Positions 54,812 through 63,169 of a stretch of 64,000 nt of DNA are shown here, in pieces. The stretch lies in the NCBI GenBank assembly GCA_964242625.1, contig CAXTAO010000006.1, forward strand, positions 62,001 through 126,000, given 5' to 3'. The stretch is from JASLDZ01 sp964242625. GTDB lineage: Bacteria > Pseudomonadota > Alphaproteobacteria > Caulobacterales > Caulobacteraceae. A program made the position numbers and the translations under genes. Within the stretch, counting starts at the first letter, position 1; every line of letters begins with the position of its first letter. The notes below the pieces were generated by a model. It had not been told where the DNA came from. It made no database searches and saw nothing but the letters and a program-made list of their open reading frames with translations.

Positions 54812-56214
54812 GCCGTCCGCTCCCCGCCGTAGCGGCGCTGCAGCAGACGGTCGAGCGCGCGCAGGCCCTGCGCCTCCGCTCCCTGCGGCCAGCCGGGACG
54901 GGCGCGCGGGTTCCAGCTGAAGAGGTCGAGGTGCGCCCAGCTTCCGCTCGCCGGCGCGAAGCGGCGCAGGAAGAGCGCCGCGGTGATCGAGCCCGCCTGC
55001 GCCCAGGCGTCGGCGTCGTTCTTGAGGTCCGCCACGTCCGAGGAGAGCGCCTCGTCGTAGGCGTCCCACAGCGGCATGCGCCACAAGGGGTCGGCGGTCG
55101 CCTCCGACGCCGCGGCGAGCTCGGCGGCGAGCGCGTCGTCGCCGGTGTAGACGGGGACGACCTGGGGCCCGAGCGCTACGCGCGCCGCGCCCGTCAGCGT
55201 CGCCAGGTCGATCGTGAGGTCGGGCGCGAGCTCGCCCGCGCGGGCCAGCGCGTCGGCCAGGATCAGCCGGCCCTCCGCGTCGGTGTTGCCGACCTCGACG
55301 GTCTTGCCCGCGCGCGTCTCTAGAACGTCGCCCGGACGCATGGCGTCGGCGGAGACGGCGTTCTCCACCGCGGGGATCAGGAGGCGCAGCCGCACCGGCA
55401 GGCCCCGCGCCATGACCAGGTCGGCGAGCGCCAGCGCGTGCGCCGCGCCGCCCATGTCCTTCTTCATCCAGCGCATGCCGGCCGACGGCTTGAGGTCGAG
55501 CCCGCCGGTGTCGAACGCCACGCCCTTGCCGACGAGGGCGAGCACGGGCGCGCCCTCCCCCGCCCCGTCCCAGGCGAGCTCGATCATGCGCGGCGCGCGA
55601 TGGGGCGCGGCGGCGCGGCCGACGGCGTGCACGGCGGGATAGCCTTGGGCGAGCAGGGCGTCGCCGACCACCGCTTCCACCCTCGCGCCGCGGCGCTCGG
55701 CGACGCGGCGCACCGCGGCCTCGATCTCCGCCGGCCCGAGCGCGTTGGCGGGCGCGTCCACCAGATCGCAGGCGAGCGCGCAGGCTTCGGCCACCGGAAG
55801 CACCTGCGCCAGCACATCGGGCTCGACGACGAGCCGTGGCGCGGGCTCGCCGGCGTCGGTCTTGAACAGGCGGTAGCCGCGCGCGCCGAGCGCCCAGGCC
55901 AGGGCGAGGTCGGCCGCGGGCAGGCCGGCGTCGGCCTCGATGCGCCAGTCGCCCGGGGGCAGGCGCGCAGGACAGGCGCGGACCGCCATGGCGCGCAGGG
56001 CCGGGGCGCCCGCGCGTCCCTCGCCCAGTCCGAACCAAGCCCCGCCGTCGGCGTCGAGGAAGAGCCGCCCCGTTTCACCCGCGAAGCCCGCCGCCGCGGC
56101 GGGGGGCGGCAGCGCCGCGCCGGGCGCGACGAGGTGCAATGGACGCGGCGCTGCGCCGGGCGCGTCGGTCAGGCTTTTGCAGGCGGGCGGGAAGGCGCGG
56201 AGGGCGTCGATCAT
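54808..56214 (-). CDS. Leucyl aminopeptidase (M17)
   Basis: A 468-aa cytosolic aminopeptidase from ATG 56214. The M17 signature is NTDAEGRLILADALA, with the metal-binding LALVGKGVAFDTGGLDLKPS and the MKKDMGGAAHALA region. N-terminal domain is about 160 residues. The gene overlaps a C40 peptidase gene by four bases; in alphaproteobacteria such pairs probably digest murein or cell peptides together. Divergent from the TPR gene, 70 bases apart. Confidence 0.93.
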   Translation of the reverse strand: MIDALRAFPPACKSLTDAPGAAPRPLHLVAPGAALPPPAAAAGFAGETGRLFLDADGGAWFGLGEGRAGAPALRAMAVRACPARLPPGDWRIEADAGLPAADLALAWALGARGYRLFKTDAGEPAPRLVVEPDVLAQVLPVAEACALACDLVDAPANALGPAEIEAAVRRVAERRGARVEAVVGDALLAQGYPAVHAVGRAAAPHRAPRMIELAWDGAGEGAPVLALVGKGVAFDTGGLDLKPSAGMRWMKKDMGGAAHALALADLVMARGLPVRLRLLIPAVENAVSADAMRPGDVLETRAGKTVEVGNTDAEGRLILADALARAGELAPDLTIDLATLTGAARVALGPQVVPVYTGDDALAAELAAASEATADPLWRMPLWDAYDEALSSDVADLKNDADAWAQAGSITAALFLRRFAPASGSWAHLDLFSWNPRARPGWPQGAEAQGLRALDRLLQRRYGGERTA

Positions 56215-56284
56215 GCTTAACGCTTCGTTGAGCGGCGCGGGCGAGAGTGCCGGCGTGGACACCTCCGTCGCGCGAGCGAGCCCG

Positions 56285-57094
56285 ATGACTAGTCGCAAGC
56301 CCCTGCCCCCGGCAACCGCCGCCCTCTTCGCCGGCGCCCTGGCCATCGGGGCGCTGGGCCCGGCCGCCCCCGCGCGCGCCGGCCTGTTCGGCGCGTCCAA
56401 GCCGAAGGCCGCGCCCGCCGCGGCGGCGAACGCCGACCCCGCCGCCGGCCGACCCAAGGCCGACCCCGCCCAGCGCGCCGCCGCCGAGCGCTTGGAGCCC
56501 CTCGCCCGCGCCGCCTTCTGGGCGCGCGAGGTCGACGGCGACCCGACCGACGCGGAGGCGGGCGTGCGGCTGTCGAGCGCGCTGCGCATCCTCGGCCGCA
56601 ACGACGAGGCCGCCGCCGCCGCCGACCGCGTGCTCGTGCTGCACCCCGCGGACGAGACGGCGCTCCTGGAGGCCGCCCGGGCGAAGATCGCGGCGGGGCA
56701 GAGCTTCTACGCGCTCGACTACCTCACACGCGCGACGGCCGCGGCCCCCTCCGACTGGCGACCCTGGTCGCTGACCGGGGTGGCCTGCGCCGAAACCAAG
56801 CGCCCCGCCGACGCCCAGGCCGCCTGGGCGCGCGCGCTGCAGCTCTCGCCCGGCAACCCGGCGGTGCTCTCCAACATGGCGATGAGCCTCGCCCAGCGAG
56901 GCCGCGGCCAGGAGGCGGAGGGTCTCCTGCGCCAGGCCGCCGCCTCCCCCGCCGCCGGCGTGCAGGAGCGGCAGAACCTCGCGCTCGTGCTCGGCATGGA
57001 GGGCAAGCTCGGGGAAGCCGAGCAGCTGATCCGGCGCGACCTGCCGCCGGACGCCGCCGACCGCAACCTGGCCTATCTGCGCGGCGCGCGCTGA
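56285..57094 (+). CDS. TPR-repeat protein, TadD-like
   Basis: A 269-aa exported protein from ATG 56285. Signal segment AALFAGALAIGALGPAAPARA ends in an Ala-x-Ala site near residue 32. At least four TPR-like units follow, e.g. ALRILGRNDEAAAAADRVL, RATAAAPSDWRPWSLTGVAC, ADAQAAWARALQLSPGNPAV and SLAQRGRGQEAEGLLRQAA. The location beside the tad cluster, converging with tadC, fits TadD, a TPR protein needed for Flp pilus assembly; no lipobox is present, which some TadD proteins have. Confidence 0.75.
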   Translation: MTSRKPLPPATAALFAGALAIGALGPAAPARAGLFGASKPKAAPAAAANADPAAGRPKADPAQRAAAERLEPLARAAFWAREVDGDPTDAEAGVRLSSALRILGRNDEAAAAADRVLVLHPADETALLEAARAKIAAGQSFYALDYLTRATAAAPSDWRPWSLTGVACAETKRPADAQAAWARALQLSPGNPAVLSNMAMSLAQRGRGQEAEGLLRQAAASPAAGVQERQNLALVLGMEGKLGEAEQLIRRDLPPDAADRNLAYLRGAR

Positions 57095-57130
57095 AGGCTG
57101 CGCTCGGAAGGCGGCTCGACCGCCCGGGCT

Positions 57131-58156
57131 CTAGTTCGTCTTCGCGGGCGCGGCCGCGACCGTCGAGGCCTGGGAGGTCGCGCCGTGCTTGCCGAAGGCG
57201 CGGGAGAGCGCGGGCTGCAGGATCACGATGAACAGCACCGGCAGGAAGAAGATGATCATCGGCACCGTCAGCTTGGCGGGAAGCTGCGCCGCCTTTTTCT
57301 CGGCGGCGGCGACGCGCAGGTCGCGGTTCTCCTTGGCCATGACGCGCAGCGCGGCGCCCAGCGGCGTGCCGTAGCGCTCGGCCTGGATCATGGCGGTCAT
57401 CACCGCCTTGATGCCGGGGTTGGGGTTGCGCCGCGATAGGCCCTCGTAGGCCTGGCGGCGCTCGGGCAGGTAGGAGAGCTCGGCCGTGAGGAGCGACAGC
57501 TCCTCAGCGAGCTCGATGGAGGCCGCCCCCACCTCGCCCGCCACCTTCTGCAGCGCCGCCTCCACGCTCATGCCGCTCTCAACGCAGATGAGCAGCAGGT
57601 CGAGCGCGTCGGGGAAAGCCATGCCCACGGAGGCCGCACGCTTGCCGATGCGGTTCTTCAGGACGATGTTGGGCAAATAAAAGCCGATGCCGAAGGCCAT
57701 AACCACCGCGCAAAGCCGCGGCAGGGGCGCCATGTGCAGCGGGTTGAGCACGTTGACGTACAGCGCGACGACCACGCCCAGCACGCACGGCGTGACGAAG
57801 CGGAAGAAGTAGAACACCTGGAGCGGCTTGGGCCCGCGATAGCCCGCCTGCGCCAGGTTGTCGGCGAGCTTGGGGTCTTCCAGGAGCTTGGACAGCTTCA
57901 GCCGCTCGACGACGCGCTTAGTGACGTTGCCTTCGGCGTGGCGCAGGCCGCCGCTCTCGCCGCGCGCGGCGATCTGGGCGCGCGAGGCGCGGCGCAGCTC
58001 CTCGCGCCGGTTGGCCACGAGCTTGAGCCGCCCTTCCAGCCGGTCGCCCTTGAACATGGGCGTCGCGAGCGTCAGCACCGTGGCGAAGGTCAGCGCGGCG
58101 ACGCCCACCGCCACGAGGTTGGCGCCGTTGTCGAAGAAGGCGAGGACGGTTTCCAT
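57131..58156 (-). CDS. tadC: Pilus assembly inner-membrane protein TadC
   Basis: A 341-aa member of the GspF/T2SSF family with TM segments near 14-32, 115-135, 140-160 and at the C-terminus. The T2SSF motif lies in FPDALDLLLICVESGMSVEAA through AEELSLLTAELSYLPERRQA. It forms the inner-membrane platform of the Flp pilus with TadB and lies 9 bases after tadB, the usual cpaF-tadB-tadC order. A small GGCGG/CCGCC hairpin just downstream (57110-57124) may end transcription. Confidence 0.93.
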   Translation of the reverse strand: METVLAFFDNGANLVAVGVAALTFATVLTLATPMFKGDRLEGRLKLVANRREELRRASRAQIAARGESGGLRHAEGNVTKRVVERLKLSKLLEDPKLADNLAQAGYRGPKPLQVFYFFRFVTPCVLGVVVALYVNVLNPLHMAPLPRLCAVVMAFGIGFYLPNIVLKNRIGKRAASVGMAFPDALDLLLICVESGMSVEAALQKVAGEVGAASIELAEELSLLTAELSYLPERRQAYEGLSRRNPNPGIKAVMTAMIQAERYGTPLGAALRVMAKENRDLRVAAAEKKAAQLPAKLTVPMIIFFLPVLFIVILQPALSRAFGKHGATSQASTVAAAPAKTN

Positions 58157-58165
58157 GGCGCGCCC

Positions 58166-59158
58166 TCAGATCTTGAAGTTGATCATCTTGCGCATGACCA
58201 GGACGCCCATGGTCATCATGACGACGCCGACGCCCAGCGCGAAGTGTCCGCCGGGGGTGAAGAAAAGGGGCGTCATATAGCCGGGCGACACCACCGTCAC
58301 CAAGAGCATGACGGCGGGCGGAAGCGAGCCGATGATGCCGGCGCTGGCCACCGCTTCACCCGACAGCGCCTTGATCTTCTCGCGCATCAGCTTGCGCGCC
58401 CGCAATACGGTAGAAAGGTTGCCCAGCGCCTCGGCCAGGTTGCCGCCCGTCTTCTGCTGGATGGCCAGGACGATGGCGAAGAAGCGCACCTCCGGCAGCG
58501 GCATGCGCGCGTACATCCGCTCCATCGCCTGGTCCAGCGCCACGCCGCCCGAGAGGTTCTCCACCATGCGGCGGAACTCGCCGCCGACGGGTTCTGGGCT
58601 CTCGCTGGCGATCACGCGGAGGCAGTCGTTGACGGGCAGGCCCGACTTGATGCCGCGCACGATGATGTCGATGGCGTTGGGGAACTCGGACGTGAACATC
58701 TTGCCGCGCTTCTTGCACTTGCCGGACAGCCACCAGCGCGGGAGACCCAGCCCCGTCACCACGCCCGCGCCGAGCGCCGGCAGCGGCATGTGGGTCACGA
58801 TCAGAAGCACCACCGCGCCGCCCAGGCCCAGGGCGGCCGAGACGATCCAGAAGGTGCGCACGCTCCAGGTCAGCCCGGCCCGCAGAATGCGCGCCTCGAG
58901 CGTCAACTTGGCCTTGCGCTCCTGCTGCTCGGCTTGGCGGAGGTTTAGGAGGATCTGCTTGCGGCGGTTCGCGGCCGCGTCGCCGCTGCGGCCCGCCCGC
59001 GACGTCTCGGCGCGGCCCGTCGTTGCGACGGCCTGCATGCGCTTGGTCGCGCGCGCGCCGCCCGACGCCGAGCCGCCACCGGCCAGGCCCACGCCCAGCC
59101 CCGCCACGATGACGAACCCGAAGACCGCGACGAAGACGAAGATGACGTTCGGGTCCAC
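58166..59158 (-). CDS. tadB: Pilus assembly inner-membrane protein TadB
   Basis: A 330-aa T2SSF-domain protein, paralogue of tadC: N-terminal helix VFVAVFGFVIVAGLGVGLAG, the conserved FPNAIDIIVRGIKSGLPVNDC and FFAIVLAIQQKTGGNLAEALGNLS, and C-terminal helices. It forms a heteromer with TadC. Six bases downstream of cpaF. The N-terminal half contains a charged cytoplasmic loop rich in Gln/Arg. Confidence 0.94.
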   Translation of the reverse strand: MDPNVIFVFVAVFGFVIVAGLGVGLAGGGSASGGARATKRMQAVATTGRAETSRAGRSGDAAANRRKQILLNLRQAEQQERKAKLTLEARILRAGLTWSVRTFWIVSAALGLGGAVVLLIVTHMPLPALGAGVVTGLGLPRWWLSGKCKKRGKMFTSEFPNAIDIIVRGIKSGLPVNDCLRVIASESPEPVGGEFRRMVENLSGGVALDQAMERMYARMPLPEVRFFAIVLAIQQKTGGNLAEALGNLSTVLRARKLMREKIKALSGEAVASAGIIGSLPPAVMLLVTVVSPGYMTPLFFTPGGHFALGVGVVMMTMGVLVMRKMINFKI

Positions 59159-59164
59159 GCTTCG

Positions 59165-60724
59165 CTACTCCGCCGCGTCCAGCGCTTCGGCGAGCTCGCG
59201 CTCCAGCCCGTAGTAGCGCGCGCGGTCCCAGAAGCGCGGGCGCGCGATGCCGGTCGAGCGGTGGCGGCCCGCCACCTTGCCGTCGGCGTCCTCGCCCTGG
59301 ATCTCGTAGAGAAAAAGGTCCTGGGTGATCACCACGTCGCCCTCCAGCCCCACCACTTCGGTGATGTGGGTGATGCGGCGCGAGCCGTCGCGCAGGCGCG
59401 CGGCCTGGATGATCACGTCGATGGAGCCCACGATCATCTCGCGGATGGTCTTGGAGGGCAGGCCGTAGCCGCCCATGGTGATCATCGACTCCAGGCGGCT
59501 GATCGCCTCGCGCGGGCTGTTGGCGTGCAGGGTGCCCATCGAGCCGTCGTGGCCCGTGTTCATCGCTTGCAGGAGGTCGAACGCCTCCGGCCCGCGCACC
59601 TCGCCCACGATGATCCGCTCCGGGCGCATGCGCAGGCAGTTCTTGACGAGGTCGCGCATGGTGATGGTGCCCTGCCCCTCCAGGTTGGGCGGGCGCGTCT
59701 CCAGCCGCACGACGTGGGGCTGTTGCAGCTGCAGCTCGGCGGCGTCCTCGCAGGTGACCACCCGCTCGGTCGGGTCGATGAAGGCGGTCATGGTGTTCAG
59801 GAGCGTGGTCTTGCCCGAGCCCGTGCCGCCCGAAATCAGCACGTTGCAGCGCGAGGCGCCGATCACGCCCAGAACCCGCGCCCCTTCCGGCGAGATCGAA
59901 GCCCATTCCACGAGATTTCTCATGGTGAGCTTGTCCTTCTTGAACTTCCGGATCGTCAGCGTCGGCCCGTCGATGGCGAGCGGGGGCGCGATGACGTTGA
60001 CGCGGGAGCCGTCGGGCAGGCGCGCGTCGCAGATGGGCGAGCTCTCGTCCACGCGGCGGCCCACCTGGGAGACGATCCGCTGGCAGATGTTCATCAGCTG
60101 GGCGTTGTCGCGGAAGCGCACGTTGGTCAGCTGCACCCGGCCGCCGACTTCGATGAAGACCCGGCTGGCCCCATTGACCATGATGTCGGCGATGTCGTCG
60201 CGCGCGAGCAGGGGCTCGAGCGGGCCGTAGCCCAGCACGTCGTGAATGATGTCCTGGACCAGGTGGTCCTGCTCGGCGGCGGACATCTGGACGTTCTTGA
60301 TCGCCACGAGCTCGGCGACGATGTCGCGGATCTCGACGCCGGCGGTCTTGGGATCGAGCTGGGCGAGCTGCCCCAGGTCGATGGTGTTCAGGAGCGCCGT
60401 GTAGATCGTGGTCTTGGTGGCGTGGTAGTAGTCGCTCTGCTCGCGGACGATCTCGGTGACGTTGCGGCCGCCGGCCTGGGCGGCGCGCAGTTGGTCGAGA
60501 CCCGACGCGCGCTCCTTCTTCACCGCAGGCGCGGCGTCGCCTGGCGGCAGGGCGGGCGTGGACGCCACGGGGGCGGCCGCGGGCTTGGCGGCCCGGCGCG
60601 GCTGGATGTCGAGCCGCTGGGGGCGCGTGGCGATCTCCGGCGCGCCCGCGGCGGGCGCCTCGGGAGGCGGCGTCGCGGGGAGCGGCGCGGGGGCCGGGGC
60701 GCCGGGGGCGCGTTTGCCGAACAC
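59165..60724 (-). CDS. cpaF: Pilus assembly ATPase CpaF/TadA
   Basis: A 519-aa secretion ATPase of the GspE/VirB11 superfamily: Walker A is LISGGTGSGKTTLLNTM, then the Asp box VTCEDAAELQLQ, Walker B-like MRPERIIVGEVRGPEAF, and a His-box LQAMNTGHDGSMGTLHANSP. The N-terminal ~95 residues are Pro/Ala-rich. Family members hydrolyse ATP to assemble and retract Flp pili. It sits 10 bases after cpaE. Confidence 0.97.
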   Translation of the reverse strand: MFGKRAPGAPAPAPLPATPPPEAPAAGAPEIATRPQRLDIQPRRAAKPAAAPVASTPALPPGDAAPAVKKERASGLDQLRAAQAGGRNVTEIVREQSDYYHATKTTIYTALLNTIDLGQLAQLDPKTAGVEIRDIVAELVAIKNVQMSAAEQDHLVQDIIHDVLGYGPLEPLLARDDIADIMVNGASRVFIEVGGRVQLTNVRFRDNAQLMNICQRIVSQVGRRVDESSPICDARLPDGSRVNVIAPPLAIDGPTLTIRKFKKDKLTMRNLVEWASISPEGARVLGVIGASRCNVLISGGTGSGKTTLLNTMTAFIDPTERVVTCEDAAELQLQQPHVVRLETRPPNLEGQGTITMRDLVKNCLRMRPERIIVGEVRGPEAFDLLQAMNTGHDGSMGTLHANSPREAISRLESMITMGGYGLPSKTIREMIVGSIDVIIQAARLRDGSRRITHITEVVGLEGDVVITQDLFLYEIQGEDADGKVAGRHRSTGIARPRFWDRARYYGLERELAEALDAAE

Positions 60725-60734
60725 GGCCTGCGCC

Positions 60735-62432
60735 TCAGGCCCGCTTGACCAGCCGCTCGATCAGCGATCGCGGCTTGGCCTCGACCACCTCCCGGCGCGT
60801 CATCGATTGAGCGAATTGGAGGAGCGCTTCCGAGGCCTTCGCCTTGGGGTTCACCTCCGCGATCATCTGGCCGTTGTTGGCGGCCTGGCCGAACAGCTTG
60901 GCGTCGAACGGGATCACGAGCGCGGGCTCCATCCCCATCGCCTTGGTGAAGTCCTTCAGCGGGATCTCCGGCCGGCCCGGCAGGCCCGTCTGGTTGAGCA
61001 CGAGCCGGGGCGGAGCGTCGTTGGCGCGCGCCTTGCCGAGGAGCTCTAGCAGGTTCTTGCCGTTGCGGAGCGAGGCGAGATCGGGCTGGGCCACGATCAC
61101 CACGTCGTCGGCGGCGACCAGCGTGCGGCGCATCCATCCGGACCACACGTGCGGCAGGTCGAGCACGACATAGGGCGCCGAGGAGCGCAGCTTGGTCGCC
61201 ACCTCCTCGTAGGCCTCGTCGGAGATGGCGTAGTCGTCGTCCAGCGTGGCGGGGGCGGCGAAGAGCGACAGCCGCTCGGTGCAGCGCGCCATCATCCGGT
61301 CCATCAGCGTGGGGTCCAGGCGGTCGGGCTTGGAGAGCGCGTCGTGCAGGCCCTGGACGGGGTCCTGGTTGAAGTCGAGCCCGGCGGTGCCGAAGGGCAG
61401 GTCGTAGTCGACCACGCAGCAGTTGGCCTCGATCTTCTCGGACAGGCACCAGGCGAAGTTGTGCGCCAGGGTCGAGGCGCCCACCCCGCCCTTGGCCCCC
61501 ACGAAGGCCACGGTGCGACCCACGAACGGTGTCGCCGGGTCGGCGTAGAGGCCGGTGATGGTGCGGATCAGCGTCAAGGGCTGCAGCGGCGGGACGAGGT
61601 ACTCGCTCACGCCCCGGCGCATCAGCTCGCGGTAGAGGCCGATGTCGTTGGCCTCGCCGATCACGACCACCTTGGTGCCCGGGTCGCAGACCTCAGCCAA
61701 CCGGTCGAGCTCGGCGATCAGCTGGGCGGCGGGCGAGAGGTTCTCGACGATCACGAGCGCGGGGGTGGGTGCGGTGGCGTAGAGCGCGAGCGCCTCGGGC
61801 AGGCCGCCCGGCCGCACGGCGGTGGAGGCGCGCTGCAGACGGCGGTCGCCCGCAGCAGCCTGGGCCACGGCGGCCGTCTCGGCCCGCTGGCAGAAGACGT
61901 GGATGGCGATGCGCGGCACCGCCGCCTCGCCCAGCGCCGCCTCGGCCGACGCGATCATGGCCGCGACCGGGTTCGCCGCGCCGCCCGACGGCGACGTCGC
62001 GGGCGCGGCCTCCTCGTCGAAAGCCACGTCGGCGAAGGGCTCGATCTCGGTCAGGTCGTCGTCGAAGTCGGCGGGCACGCTGGTGGCGAGCCCCTCGTCC
62101 GCGACGTCCGGCTCCGGATTCGAGGCGGCGACCACGATCGACTCGCTCGGGCTCGCCAACCGCTCGGGCGAGGCGAAGGCATGAGTCCAGTCGGATGTGA
62201 AATCGCCGTCGGCCTCCGTCGTCGGCGCCGTTCCGGGCGCTGCGTCGTCGGCGGCAGCCACAGCGTCGGCGTCGATCGACGCCTCTCGCTCGTCTTCGGG
62301 CTCGGCGGTGGAGACAGAAGCGCTCTGCGGCGCGAACGCCCCGTTGCGGACTTCGGGCGCGTCGTCGTCGAAGCCCTCGAACACGTCGTCGAAGGGGTCG
62401 TCGTCGTGGGGAGCGGGGGCGGGGTGCGTCAT
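60735..62432 (-). CDS. cpaE: Pilus localisation protein CpaE/TadZ
   Basis: A 565-aa protein: an acidic N-terminus (HDDDPFDDVFEGFDDDAPE) of about 150 residues, a receiver-like domain (IHVFCQRAETAAVAQAA onwards), then a ParA/MinD-like domain with VAFVGAKGGVGASTLAHNFA. The deviant Walker motif has Ala where active ParA proteins have the second Lys/Gly-Lys; this is usual in CpaE, so ATPase activity is doubtful. CpaE localises the Tad machinery to the pole in Caulobacter. It lies 2 bases after cpaD. Confidence 0.94.
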   Translation of the reverse strand: MTHPAPAPHDDDPFDDVFEGFDDDAPEVRNGAFAPQSASVSTAEPEDEREASIDADAVAAADDAAPGTAPTTEADGDFTSDWTHAFASPERLASPSESIVVAASNPEPDVADEGLATSVPADFDDDLTEIEPFADVAFDEEAAPATSPSGGAANPVAAMIASAEAALGEAAVPRIAIHVFCQRAETAAVAQAAAGDRRLQRASTAVRPGGLPEALALYATAPTPALVIVENLSPAAQLIAELDRLAEVCDPGTKVVVIGEANDIGLYRELMRRGVSEYLVPPLQPLTLIRTITGLYADPATPFVGRTVAFVGAKGGVGASTLAHNFAWCLSEKIEANCCVVDYDLPFGTAGLDFNQDPVQGLHDALSKPDRLDPTLMDRMMARCTERLSLFAAPATLDDDYAISDEAYEEVATKLRSSAPYVVLDLPHVWSGWMRRTLVAADDVVIVAQPDLASLRNGKNLLELLGKARANDAPPRLVLNQTGLPGRPEIPLKDFTKAMGMEPALVIPFDAKLFGQAANNGQMIAEVNPKAKASEALLQFAQSMTRREVVEAKPRSLIERLVKRA

Positions 62433-62434
62433 GC

Positions 62435-63169
62435 TCAGTTCACCGCCGTCGCTGAGGCGACGCCGTTGGCTTGGGCGTCCTTGGCAGAAGAGGTCACCGC
62501 CCCCTGGCGATAGCGGTCCAGCACGATGGCGCGGCGCACGCTGTCGGCGGGCGCGGTCGGCGCGGGGCGCTCCAAGTCGTGCGGATCAGCGATCATGGCG
62601 GCGAGGTTGGCGGTCGCGGCGCAGCCGAAGTGGCGGCTGGGGCCGTTCGACTTGGTGGCCACGAGGTTGTCCCAGCCCTGCAGGCAATCGGGGCCGTGCG
62701 CCTCGTAGCGCTCGTAGCGCACCGTCACCGGCGCGCCGGGGCGGCCGGCGGCGTCGTAGTCGGCGACCCGCAGGCTGGCGGGCGGCACGCCGAGCGCGTT
62801 GAGGAGGGCGGCGACCCCTACCGCGGCGGCGTGCGGGTCAGAAGGCTCGGCGCTGTTGCGGGGGGCCTGCACCACGACCGGCTGCGTCGCGCCCGCGTCG
62901 CGCCAGCGCTGGGCGTAGGCCTGCAGCGCCGCGCGCTGGTTGGCCGACACGCCGGCAGGGTGGACGGAGAGCGACAGGAGGTCGGGCGACTGGTCGACGG
63001 TGATGGCGTACTGGTCGAGCGGGGTCGGCGCGTCCTTGACGAAGTTGGGTGGCGTCTTGCTCGCGCTCGCAGCCCCGCCGTGCGGCGAGGTGGAGGCGCA
63101 GCCCGCGAGGCTTGCGGCGAGAAGGACGGCGAGGGCGCGCGTGGGGCGCGCGCGGTTAGTCGACGACAT
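62435..63169 (-). CDS. cpaD: Pilus assembly lipoprotein CpaD
   Basis: A 244-aa outer-membrane lipoprotein: signal peptide with lipobox SLAGC (Cys near residue 24), then the CpaD domain with DQYAITVDQSPDLLSLSVHP and DCLQGWDNLVATKSNGPSRHFGC, where family members show FGCATxxNLAxMI. It acts with the CpaC secretin. The start ATG lies 14 bases inside the end of cpaC, so translation is coupled. Confidence 0.94.
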   Translation of the reverse strand: MSSTNRARPTRALAVLLAASLAGCASTSPHGGAASASKTPPNFVKDAPTPLDQYAITVDQSPDLLSLSVHPAGVSANQRAALQAYAQRWRDAGATQPVVVQAPRNSAEPSDPHAAAVGVAALLNALGVPPASLRVADYDAAGRPGAPVTVRYERYEAHGPDCLQGWDNLVATKSNGPSRHFGCAATANLAAMIADPHDLERPAPTAPADSVRRAIVLDRYRQGAVTSSAKDAQANGVASATAVN

